DNA from: Chrysochromulina parva
Lineage: Eukaryota; Haptophyta; Prymnesiales; Chrysochromulinaceae
Assembly (NCBI GenBank): GCA_002887195.1
Contig: PJAB01001453.1
Span: 1 to 14,376 of the forward strand
Direction of reading: 5' to 3'
Length of the DNA stretch: 14,376 bases
Every line of letters starts with the position of its first letter. Position 1 is the first letter of the stretch. Position numbers and translations under genes: made by a program. The notes beneath the pieces were generated by a model, which saw nothing but the letters and a program-made list of their open reading frames with translations, was not told where the DNA came from and made no database searches. Positions 1-6,764 of the stretch are shown here, in pieces.

Positions 1-496
1 CGCCCTTTTGCACGCAGCGCAGCACCTCGTCGTCGCCGCTCTCGCAGCCAACGTACAAGGTCCGCAGGCCGAGCGCGCACAGCGACGCGAGATCCTCAAC
101 AGATTTGGACCGCACGTTACGAGGCAGACAGTAGGATGAGACACGGGACACTGTGGGCAGGCTCTCGCGAATGAGCTCCAGGATGCTGCGCAGCCTGGCG
201 GTGGGCTGGCCCATGGCATCGCCGTCGGCTAGAAAGACTCGCCGAACTGGCGCGCCATATGCCGAAGCCAACTCCGAAGCCAGGCGCAGATCTGATGCAA
301 TCTCCTCGAGCGGCTTCTGGCGGTAGCTTTGCTGCGGCTGCGTGTACATGTCGCAAAAGCTGCACTTGTTCCATGAGCACCCGACGGTCACCTGGAGGAT
401 GAGCGAGTCTGCCTCCGCCGGCGGCCTGAAAACCGGCTGAACATACGGCAGCGGAAGGAAGGAAGGACAATGGAATAGTGCCAAGGCGAAGAACAT
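1..496 (-). CDS. Radical SAM domain protein, C-terminally truncated by window edge
   Basis: This reads as 165 codons from an ATG at 496-494 to the left edge without a stop. Residues 40-48 hold CSWNKCSFC, a CX4CX2C cysteine trio expected to bind the 4Fe-4S cluster that cleaves S-adenosylmethionine. It is preceded by a hydrophobic beta strand (SLILQVTVG, 31-39). Residues 86-94 (RVFLADGDA) and 149-156 (VGCESGDD) look like the later strands and glycine motif of a radical SAM barrel. From memory, CX4CX2C with this flanking sequence is typical of an uncharacterised, mostly bacterial subgroup; the substrate is unknown. The start is uncertain: a pyrimidine tract (plus-strand 452-470) followed by CAG at 439-437 or 428-426 could be a splice acceptor, making codons 1 to about 20 intronic. 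The gene is divergent from the hydroxylase gene. The fold is clear; the function is open. Confidence 0.8.
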   Translation of the reverse strand, partial: MFFALALFHCPSFLPLPYVQPVFRPPAEADSLILQVTVGCSWNKCSFCDMYTQPQQSYRQKPLEEIASDLRLASELASAYGAPVRRVFLADGDAMGQPTARLRSILELIRESLPTVSRVSSYCLPRNVRSKSVEDLASLCALGLRTLYVGCESGDDEVLRCVQKG

Positions 497-671
497 GCTG
501 CTGCTGCTGTGAAACACAACGCGCGCATGATAGTCACGTACGTCACGTTCACGTTAATTTGCCAAGAGAAGAACATGATGTCAGGATTGTGGGAAAGAGG
601 GCTGTTCACACCGTTTGCGCTACGAAGGGGTCGGGGTCCTTTACAAGTAGCTATCGGGCGGCGACGGGACT
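497..671. promoter_or_regulatory. Divergent promoter region with TCACGT cluster
   Basis: These 175 bases separate the start codons of the radical SAM gene (minus) and the hydroxylase gene (plus), so they should hold both 5' UTRs and promoters. The most organised part is 534-554, where TCACGT occurs three times (534-539, 543-548, 549-554) and the self-complementary ACGTACGT lies at 536-543. ACGT-core hexamers are typical bZIP or bHLH binding sites in plants and algae; their use here is inferred. No TATA box is obvious near either start. Confidence 0.5.
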
Positions 672-1231
672 ATGGCGGCGGTGAAGGAGAAGGCGGCGCT
701 GCGCGAGCTGGCGCGTCTGCACGACAACTCATTCCTGGGCTCGAGCGCGCAGTCCAAGAAGGCCTCGGTTGACCCGACGCTGCCGCAGCGCCTGCGCACC
801 CTCTTCCACGGTGAGGGTGGTGCGCTCGAGGAGGCCGGTTGTGGCGGCGGTCGGCGGCTCGTGCCCGTGTACTGTGATCCACCAATATACGTGGTGCCTA
901 ACTTTCTGACGGCACGCGAGCTCGACCACTTTGACGACCTGCTCACGCGCCGCCGCGCCGCCTTCAAGCCGTCGCACACCGACGGCGATGGCGAGAGGCT
1001 CATCTCGAAGGAGCGCACATCGATCTCGCTCGCGCTGCCCAAGAGCGGCGACGCGGTGCTGCGCGCCATCGAGGCGCGCGCGGCCGAGCTCGTCGGTCTG
1101 CCCTCGGACCACGTCGAGCCTCTCCAGATCGTGCACTACAGCCGCGGCGCCCGCTTCGACATGCACCACGACCTCGCGCCCATCCGCATCCGCGGTGAGG
1201 GTGACGCTGAGGAGGGTGGCGCTGAGAGCAG

Positions 1232-1263
<32 letters not shown>

Positions 1264-1403
1264 GGGACGGCGTCGACGCCGTCGTCGTCGGCGGTGGCCG
1301 TGGCGGCAGCAGCTGCAAAGGTGGCGCCAAGGGCAGCAGCGCCGGCGGCGACGGCGACGGTGGCGGCGTCAGCCGCAGCGGGAGCAGCGGGAGCAGCAGC
1401 AGC

Positions 1404-1437
<34 letters not shown>

Positions 1438-2872
1438 GTGGCGGCAGCGGCGACCAAGGCTTAGGCCGCGCGCCGTGCGCTCAGGCCCCGAGCACTCGCC
1501 GTCTCGGCGACGAGGCGTTGGCCGCGCTCAGCGCCAAGGACGTAACCGTCGAGTTGACCGAGGGGCCTCGGCGGCTGGCGACGCTCTTCTTGTACCTGAA
1601 CACCCTCCCGGAGGGCATCGGGCACACCGAGTTCCCACTGCTACCTGCCGAATCAGGCAGGCACACCGAGCTCCGGCGCCGTGGCGGCGGCGGCGGACCC
1701 TTCTCGGTTCGCCCGCGGTGCGGCACAGCCCTGCTCTTCTGCAACGTGGACGCCTCGGGCGCCCCCGACGTGCGCCTGTGCCATCGCGCTTGCCCCGTGC
1801 CCGACGGCCATATCAAGTTTGGGGTCAACGTCTGGGTACGCGCCACGCACGCTCCCCGCCATGCCTCTCCCCCCAGCCCGCCAGCTGTCGGCCCTTCCTC
1901 TGTCTTGGGCCCAGCGGGCGATGCGATGCCAGGTCATCGTCCCGTTGGTCTCATGAGGGCCCAGATCTCGGCGCTTCTCACGGTTGGCGTTGTCGCCCTA
2001 TCGCACGCTGACTCGGTATAAGACCCCGACATCCCGCCTCCCATGCCGACGGCCCCACTTTCTTGTCCCCCGCGGGTGCTCCCATCGCCTTTGCGGGGGT
2101 CTACCTTGGGGCCTAGATCGCCGGCACTTACTAAGGCTTTGCGTCGCGTCTCTATCGCACGTCGAGTCGGCACAAGCAGCCTTCATTCCGCCTGGCCCCA
2201 CGTGTGCCCCCCTCGGGGCCACTCCCTCGGGGGCGCGTCGGCCCACCTCTCCCTCTCTCCCTCTCTCCCTCTCTCTCTCTCTTTGGCCATGACTGAGCCC
2301 GCCCCCTCGCGCCCCTTGTCCCCCTTCTCCCCCCCCGGCAGCTGAGCGACGTCTCGCAGCAGGCTCATGTGCTCGAGGCGGCGCCCATGTCCAAGGGCGC
2401 TCAGCGCTCGGGCGCTCAGCATGGCAAGGGGATCCTCGCACCACTCCTGTTCACCGATCCCGACGACCTGCCGCCGCCGCCTGCCGCCGCTCTCCTCGGC
2501 GTCGCCTTCCGCAAGGCCTTTGGTCGTCAAGGGACTTTCGTGGGCACGGTGGTGGCCCACGACAGCGCGCTCGGCTACCACCTCGAGTACGAGGATGGCG
2601 ACGAGGAGGACGTTGGCCTGGATGAGCTCGTGCGCCTGCCACTCGCCAGCCCGGACGCCCTCGTCGGCCGGCGCGTGTCCAAGCACTTTGCTGGACACGG
2701 GCGCTTCGAGGGGCGCGTGGCGGCGTATGAAGGTGCGCGCGGCTTCGAGCTGCACTATGAGGATGGCGACCTGGAGCATGTGGACGCCGCCGAGCTGCTG
2801 CGGCTGCTGCTGCCGGCGCTCAAGCCGCGAAAGCGCAAGCGCGCCGGTGGCAGCGCCGCGCCCGCCGAATGA
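672..2872 (+). CDS. Prolyl-4-hydroxylase-type 2OG/Fe(II) oxygenase fused to tandem Tudor-like repeats
   Basis: The model is exon 1 672-1835 (388 codons) and exon 2 2342-2872, giving 564 residues. Exon 1 shows the P4H-type double-stranded beta helix: Y156xxG159xxF162xxH165xD167 supplies two iron ligands, R301LATLFLYLN310 is the following strand, H371 is the third iron ligand and K382 the likely 2-oxoglutarate lysine, followed by FGVNVW. The H-to-K spacing is 11 rather than the 10 I recall for collagen P4H. Exon 2 holds two repeats with YEDGD cores (about 439-487 and 495-544) resembling Tudor-like chromatin readers, then KPRKRKR (549-555), a nuclear-localisation-like signal. Joining in phase 0 across the intron gives VNVW-LSDV. 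Residues 175-264 are Ser/Gly-rich and may be an intron. Alternative: two genes, the first ending at 2021 and the second starting at ATG 2387. The oxygenase is confident; the fusion is moderate. Confidence 0.75.
1195..1464 (+). other. Candidate 270-nt in-frame intron or Ser/Gly-rich insertion in oxygenase core
   Basis: GTGAGG at 1195-1200 is a strong donor-like sequence straight after the HxD strand, and GGCTTAG ending at 1464 is a usable acceptor in the matching phase (phase 1). The segment is 270 nt, a multiple of three, and has no in-frame stop, so it can also be translated as about 90 Ser/Gly/Asn-rich residues. P4H domains normally have only about 20 residues here between the HxD motif and the R-x2-T strand, so either reading is unusual. 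The sequence does not decide between them. Confidence 0.4.
1229..1449 (+). repeat. AGC/GGC trinucleotide microsatellite
   Basis: Runs of AGC with interspersed AAC, GGC and GGG triplets cluster at about 1229-1264 and 1376-1449. In the hydroxylase frame they encode poly-Ser with Asn and Gly; the other frames give poly-Ala, poly-Gln or poly-Leu. The longest uninterrupted AGC block is near 1408-1437. Such tracts vary in length between alleles by slippage. Confidence 0.85.
1836..2341 (+). other. Spliceosomal intron of the hydroxylase-Tudor gene
   Basis: The donor GTACGCGCC follows TGG, and the acceptor is CCCCCCCGGCAG ending at 2341. The length is 506 bp, phase 0. Splicing replaces a Pro/Ser-rich read-through ending at a stop (2019-2021) with an open frame that continues to 2872. 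The pyrimidine-rich last 100 bases support the acceptor. A shorter alternative acceptor (CCCCCCAG, 1876) leads quickly to a stop. The intron also holds a CT microsatellite and an imperfect direct repeat (1998-2022 and 2152-2176). Confidence 0.7.
2246..2283 (+). repeat. CT-rich microsatellite in intron
   Basis: CTCTCCCT-type units pass into pure CT dinucleotides. The tract lies 60 to 95 bases before the acceptor at 2341, farther than a usual pyrimidine tract, with a second C-rich tract nearer the acceptor. Confidence 0.85.
2492..2809 (+). repeat. Two tandem Tudor-like protein repeats
   Basis: Two units of about 49 residues, at 2492-2638 and 2660-2809, share the plan G-x-F/V-x-K-x-F-(x4-5)-F-x-G-x-V, then YEDGD, an acidic pair and a hydrophobic ELxRL helix. 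The first has VGTVVAHDS and EYEDGDEED; the second has EGRVAAYEG and HYEDGDLEH. This matches, from memory, the Tudor-like folds of plant chromatin proteins that read modified histone tails. The ligand is unknown. The divergence between units points to an old duplication. Confidence 0.7.
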
Positions 2873-3167
2873 TACTGTCATGGTACGAGGATAGCTACAA
2901 CCTACAGACTACACCCGGCGGTAGAGTAGATCAGGATTAGTAGTACAATTATCTGGGCAGTGAGCTCCAGTCGTACAATGTCGCGATTAGGCACTGTATA
3001 TAGTGAGTAGGTAGTGAGTACGTAGTCAGTTGAATATTACGCAAATAGCTATACGAGCCTCAAAATAAGCTATAAGCTTTAGGAAGCTTATAGCGCTAAG
3101 CTTTCGTTAAGGGGCACAAAATCACATAAATAAGCTATTAACGTCTCTCAGCGACTCGATCTTGTAC
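2873..3167. other. AT-richer convergent 3' spacer
   Basis: This 295-bp spacer between convergent stop codons is clearly AT-richer than the genes. It contains short recurring words (GTAGTGAGTA-like words near 3007-3028; AATAAGCTAT at 3064-3073 and again at 3129-3138) and one strong hairpin. I see no AATAAA or TGTAA polyadenylation signal on either strand and no coding potential. Confidence 0.6.
3069..3094. terminator. Perfect 11-bp inverted repeat between convergent genes
   Basis: GCTATAAGCTT (3069-3079) and AAGCTTATAGC (3084-3094) are exact reverse complements around the loop TAGG. It sits about 200 bp after the hydroxylase stop and about 75 bp after the SPOT1-like stop, so both transcripts could carry it. 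A role in 3'-end formation is inferred from position only; eukaryotic terminators need no hairpin. Confidence 0.45.
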
Positions 3168-5438
3168 CTACAGCCTCTTGCGGTTCGTGCGCGTGTCGGG
3201 CTTGGTGAGCCAGAGGGTGGCACGCCCGAGGAGAAGCGCCGCCCCGCCGATAAGCAGCATCGGCACGAGCGGCAGCGGCTCATGTGTGCGCACCGTTCGG
3301 ACGTGACAGCAGCCGAGTGCCGCCTCGAGGCCCTCGACCTCATCCAGCGCACGCGCGCTCGCGAGCACGGCCAGGCGCACGAAGTCCCCAGCGCTGTCGT
3401 GGGCGCCCTCGAGGTCGGCGTGGCCGAGGGCGGCCTGCGTAGCATTGCGCGCGGCCTCGGGGCTCTGCAGATGTGCGTAGAGCTCGAGAACCGCGTGATG
3501 GGCGATGGGGGAGGAGAGTCGCAGATGCCCGGCACGGAGCTGATCCATCAAGCGCCCCTCCATCAAGCGCCCCTCCATCAAGCGTCCCTTATGCGTTTCG
3601 TCTGCGCGCAACGCCGCCGCCTTGGCCACCGCCATCGCCCCGGCCGCAGCCTCGGCGGCGAGCGCCGTCAATTCCGGCGCGTCTAGCTCCGTGCCGGCTG
3701 CATGCAAGTACCGGGCGCTCAGGCTCTCGAGGGCACGAGTCGCCCCGCGCACCAGGCGGAGGCCAGTAGCCACGCGGCAGAACACCACGTGACGACGCGC
3801 CGAGTCGACCATCACCTGTGGCAACCCCGCCGTCCGTGCAAATGGTCCGAACGGATGGCGACCCGCGGCCCAGCTGAAGTCACGGGCGGGTGCACCGCCC
3901 GCCCGCACGCTCTCAAATGGAGCGATGAGGGCGCCGAGGGCGGAGGCGAGGCCTGCGAGGGCGGCGGCCGTTGGATTTCGAAGCGAGACTGTGTGCATTT
4001 GCGCGCGGATCGAGAGGGGCGAAGCCGGCATCGCGTGGGGGGGGGGCGCGTCCGTCGCCGTCGCCGTCGCCGCCGTTGTAGCGGTGTAGTAAGGGACGGC
4101 GAGGTGGGAGGAGTTCGTCTGTAGGACGAGGACAGCCTCGGAGGAGGCATGCACGACCGATCCATGGTCGAGGAGCAGCTCCGAATGCATGCCAAGCAAC
4201 GAGAGCACGTACACCGGAAGCACGCGGTAGGGACGCACGCCGCCGACCGCCGCGCCGGCGTTGGCGTCGGCCAGGGCGTCGGCCAAGGGTTCGAGTCGCA
4301 GGAGAGAGGAGCTGAGCGGGTGCGTCATCGCAGCGGCGTCCAGGTACGTGCGGCTCGCCGACGCCCGCCCGCCGCGCCCGCTGTCTCGTGCCGTCGGTGC
4401 GTCGAAGAGAGAGGCACGGCTGAGCGCCACCGCGAGCGTTGGGTGTGCATGCAACTCGTGGGTGGACGGGAGGAGGCGCAGCGTCTGGCCGGGGAGCAAC
4501 AGGCGCTCGAGCTGCGCCTCGAGGCGAGCGAGATCGAGAGAGTGCTCATGCCCCGGCTTCAGTGGGTCGAACAGGTTGTGATTGCGCAGCGCGATCAGCG
4601 GCACGCGCAGCTCGGTCGCAAAGTCAGGCAGCGTGCACGTGCGCAGGTCGGGGGCTAGGACTTGGCGCGCCGCCCCGGTGAGCAGCGCGGCGAGGCGGCC
4701 GATGAGCTGCGAGTGTACGGACGTCGTCACTTGCGGCACGGCACCCACCGTTAGCGCGCCCTCAGACGCATCGGTCGCTCCGTATGCGCATGGGTTTGCT
4801 GCGAGGTCGAGGACGAGGAATCGTCCACTCGAGAGCCACAGCTGCGTGGGCACGCCGGCCGCACCCGCCTCCACGACCGATGCGCCCACGCCGTCGGTGT
4901 AGTGATACCCAAATGCGCTGATCGCCTCGTCTGGGAGTCCTGCGGCTCGCCGAGCCGAGGCGGTTAGCGCGCTCTGCAAGGCGGCACGCTGCGGATTAAG
5001 CACAAGGATGCTGTAGGCGGCGGGCCCGGCCGTGGTCCCGCTCGCCGGCGCGTGCTCAAAGTACGACGCGTGGATGCGCTCCAGGTGCGGCTCGATGTCA
5101 CCCATCGGTACCTCGAAGTGACCGGGCGGCGAGGCCGCCGCCGGGCGCATCGCCGCGGCGAGCGCCTTGGTGAGCGCAGGAAGACCCGTCTTGAGCTGCA
5201 CGACGTTGTACGTGAACTCGTACGTCACGTCCGCTGGCGTGCTATCCGAGCCGCACAGCGGCTGGCGCCGCGGGAGCAGCTGAGAGAGCAGCCGGTGCAG
5301 TTCCGCAGCGTCGAGTTCCAAGCCGCTGGCGCCATCGCCCGCAAAGCCCATCAAGCCGATGTTGACCTCGAGCGGCACGCGTATGCCATCCGCACGCACG
5401 ATCGCTCCAAGCACCGCTAGGAGTGCTATCGACAGCAT
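3168..5438 (-). CDS. SPOT1-like (At5g58100 family) type I membrane protein
   Basis: A single uninterrupted frame of 756 residues starts at ATG 5438-5436. Residues 1-16 form a hydrophobic signal peptide ending in RA. About 722-744 is one transmembrane helix, leaving a 12-residue basic tail ending RKRL. From memory it follows Arabidopsis At5g58100 (SPOT1, found in a pollen-exine screen) and At3g28720 along its length: an N-terminal GF-x-GDG motif, QLWLSSGRFLVLDL followed by NPCAYG, a mid-protein RNHN with GHEHSLD, then LPVYVLSL, WAAGRHPFGPF, and a CC pair before the helix. The biochemical role of the family is unknown; the topology implies a lumenal or extracellular domain. NSS and NAT are potential N-glycosylation sites. 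Residues about 617-632 contain three GRLM-type repeats, and a C10 run (4046-4037) encodes prolines. Family assignment is confident; function is not. Confidence 0.82.
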   Translation of the reverse strand: MLSIALLAVLGAIVRADGIRVPLEVNIGLMGFAGDGASGLELDAAELHRLLSQLLPRRQPLCGSDSTPADVTYEFTYNVVQLKTGLPALTKALAAAMRPAAASPPGHFEVPMGDIEPHLERIHASYFEHAPASGTTAGPAAYSILVLNPQRAALQSALTASARRAAGLPDEAISAFGYHYTDGVGASVVEAGAAGVPTQLWLSSGRFLVLDLAANPCAYGATDASEGALTVGAVPQVTTSVHSQLIGRLAALLTGAARQVLAPDLRTCTLPDFATELRVPLIALRNHNLFDPLKPGHEHSLDLARLEAQLERLLLPGQTLRLLPSTHELHAHPTLAVALSRASLFDAPTARDSGRGGRASASRTYLDAAAMTHPLSSSLLRLEPLADALADANAGAAVGGVRPYRVLPVYVLSLLGMHSELLLDHGSVVHASSEAVLVLQTNSSHLAVPYYTATTAATATATDAPPPHAMPASPLSIRAQMHTVSLRNPTAAALAGLASALGALIAPFESVRAGGAPARDFSWAAGRHPFGPFARTAGLPQVMVDSARRHVVFCRVATGLRLVRGATRALESLSARYLHAAGTELDAPELTALAAEAAAGAMAVAKAAALRADETHKGRLMEGRLMEGRLMDQLRAGHLRLSSPIAHHAVLELYAHLQSPEAARNATQAALGHADLEGAHDSAGDFVRLAVLASARALDEVEGLEAALGCCHVRTVRTHEPLPLVPMLLIGGAALLLGRATLWLTKPDTRTNRKRL
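3545..3589 (-). repeat. Three 15-bp tandem repeats in the SPOT1-like gene
   Basis: CCATCAAGCGCCCCT occurs three times in a row (3545-3559, 3560-3574, 3575-3589), the last with a single C-to-T change. On the coding strand it encodes GRLME-type pentapeptides. The unit keeps the frame and lies in the less conserved region before the C-terminal domain, so copy number is probably tolerated. Confidence 0.9.
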
Positions 5439-5928
5439 GGGAACCTGACGAAACTAACCTCGATTGTGAACGTAAAGTCAGCCTGGCCCGCTCCGCCAAC
5501 TAAGCCAAGCCAAGCCATGCCCATTGTGAGCCAAGCCAACCGAAAAGAAGCGCATTTAGCCCACACATGTCGAGGACATGTGACGATGTCTCAGCCCCCT
5601 ACAGCGCGTATAGTACAGTTGTGCATGGAGCGCCCACCGCACATCACACCACGACCCCTGCACGCTGCGCCTTGCACAGACATGGTTGTACACAATCATT
5701 ATGTCAGGAATCGTCAGACGCACCATAAGCCTCCACGGCCGTCAAGGGCGTTCAACGGGCGTGTTCAAGCCTGTGTGACAGCGGAGATGGGCCTGCGCGC
5801 GTGCCTCCCTTTGTTGTTGTACTAGCAGCCTTCGTGGCCTGACCCCGCGGGCCTCGACAGGGACCCGCGCGGATTAGGGCCCTGGGGGGATGTTGCTGCG
5901 ACCGGAGCACGGCGGGTCGCACGTGCCC
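5439..5928. promoter_or_regulatory. Intergenic region: SPOT1-like promoter and Rab 3' flank
   Basis: This 490-bp stretch holds no convincing gene; the one plus-strand frame (5466-5825) begins with GTG and shows no domain. The left part should carry the promoter and 5' UTR of the SPOT1-like gene. It contains AAGCC repeats (about 5502-5518 and 5529-5538) and a short palindrome at 5564-5582. Near the Rab 3' end, CGCGGG (5846-5851) can pair with CCCGCG (5864-5869). TATA and CCAAT elements are not obvious. Confidence 0.45.
5564..5582. promoter_or_regulatory. 8-bp inverted repeat upstream of SPOT1-like gene
   Basis: CACATGTC and GACATGTG form an exact inverted repeat around GAG, about 125 bp before the start codon. 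Each arm contains ACATGT, itself palindromic and E-box-like. It could be a dimeric transcription-factor site; this is inferred. Confidence 0.35.
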
Positions 5929-6525
5929 TCAGCAGCAGCCGCCCCCCGATTTGGATTTGGCCTGCGGCAGCCCGGCCTGGCGCGCGTCGCCGGCGTTCGC
6001 GCGCGAGTGGTACTGCCTCACGATTTTCTCGAAGATCTGCGCAACGCCCTCCCCCTGCTTAGCCGAAGTCTCAAACCAATGTGCATGGTGCTTCTGCGCG
6101 AGCGCCTCGATCTCGTCGGCCTTTACGGCGCGCGTCGCAGCGCCCGCCTGCACCAAGTCGAGCTTGGTGCCCACGATGCAAATGTGGCACCCCTGCTCCG
6201 CCTCGTCCATGACCTTTCGGATCCACTTCGTCGTCACGCACTCAAAGGAGGCACGGTCCGTGAGGTCAAAGCAGATGATGGCCGCGCGCGCTCCACGGCA
6301 ATAGAAGCTGGAGAGCGAGTCGAAGCGCTCCTGTCCCGCCGTGTCCCAGATGCCCAAGTTGCACGGCCGCCCGCCGTCCGAGGGCTCCACCTTTTTCATC
6401 GCAAACGAGGCGCCGATCGTTGAGATCGTCTCGCCAAAGGTGTTGTAGAGGTAGCGGTAGACCAGGCAGGTCTTGCCCACGCCCGGCTGCCCCAGCAGCA
6501 CCAGCTTCAGGTCGACCGTCTCCAT
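5929..6525 (-). CDS. Rab-family small GTPase, Rab24-like
   Basis: This is a 198-residue intronless Rab with every expected element: P-loop GQPGVGKT (12-19), switch I T36 in STIGASF, WDTAGQE (60-66) with catalytic Q65, TKLD (120-123) in place of the usual NKxD, ETSAK (152-156) and a C-terminal GGGCC for double geranylgeranylation. The TKxD box, the TIGA-x-F switch I and the LGIWDTAG and GARAAIICFDLTD stretches resemble, from memory, metazoan Rab24 more than Rab5 or Rab11. Rab24 is linked to autophagy and endosome maturation, but transferring that role is inference. Unlike human Rab24, whose equivalent of Q65 I recall as serine, this protein keeps the glutamine, so ordinary GTP hydrolysis is expected. 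The 5' end faces the SH3 gene across a shared promoter. Confidence 0.9.
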   Translation of the reverse strand: METVDLKLVLLGQPGVGKTCLVYRYLYNTFGETISTIGASFAMKKVEPSDGGRPCNLGIWDTAGQERFDSLSSFYCRGARAAIICFDLTDRASFECVTTKWIRKVMDEAEQGCHICIVGTKLDLVQAGAATRAVKADEIEALAQKHHAHWFETSAKQGEGVAQIFEKIVRQYHSRANAGDARQAGLPQAKSKSGGGCC

Positions 6526-6764
6526 CGGCGCTCACGGGAAAGCGCGCCTCGAGCTAGGCAGGCGGAGCACCGCAGCAGATGCAGAGTGCACGCCAATGAG
6601 GCGGACGCGAGCAGGCACGGTGTCGCCGAGTAAAGTCAAGACAAGTCAAGACAAGACAAGTCGACGAGCGCCGTATTGGTGGTTTTTCCACGTGAGGTGT
6701 GCGGTCTTCGATTGCCAAACTTGACATCGCCGCCGATAGCCGACGCTGTCGACGCTGCCCGGAG
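6526..6764. promoter_or_regulatory. Divergent promoter between Rab and SH3 giant gene
   Basis: This 239-bp region carries a CACGTG G-box/E-box palindrome at 6689-6694, ATTGG (a CCAAT box on the minus strand) at 6675-6679, and a run of AGTCAAGACA-like repeats at 6634-6665. Their placement between two divergent start codons makes a bidirectional promoter plausible. The functional role is inferred. Confidence 0.5.
6634..6665. repeat. GTCAAGACAA short tandem repeat
   Basis: AGTCAAGACA occurs at 6634-6643 and again at 6644-6653, followed by the partial copy AGACAAGTC. It lies in the divergent promoter, about 110-140 bp upstream of both start codons. Confidence 0.8.

Noticed and set aside
117..470. 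Minus-strand frame of 117 codons at left edge
   Set aside because: It is the wrong frame; the adjacent frame on the same strand carries the radical SAM cysteine motif and stays open to the edge.
729..1457. Minus-strand frame of 242 codons with long poly-Ala
   Set aside because: It is the antisense reading of the AGC repeat and hydroxylase exon 1.
1836..1876. Possible 41-bp mini-intron using the CCCCCCAG acceptor
   Set aside because: It is very short and the following phase-0 frame reaches a stop near 2010 without meaningful sequence.
1836..2021. Read-through C terminus of hydroxylase exon 1
   Set aside because: Pro/Ser-rich sequence without similarity after the conserved VNVW, directly at a good donor; splicing to 2342 gives a better product.
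4037..4046. Run of ten G that could hide a frameshift
   Set aside because: The SPOT1-like frame matches the family on both sides, so the run length is consistent with an intact gene.
5466..5825. Plus-strand frame of 119 codons in the 490-bp spacer
   Set aside because: It needs a GTG start, has no domain or composition typical of the neighbouring genes, and covers the SPOT1-like promoter.
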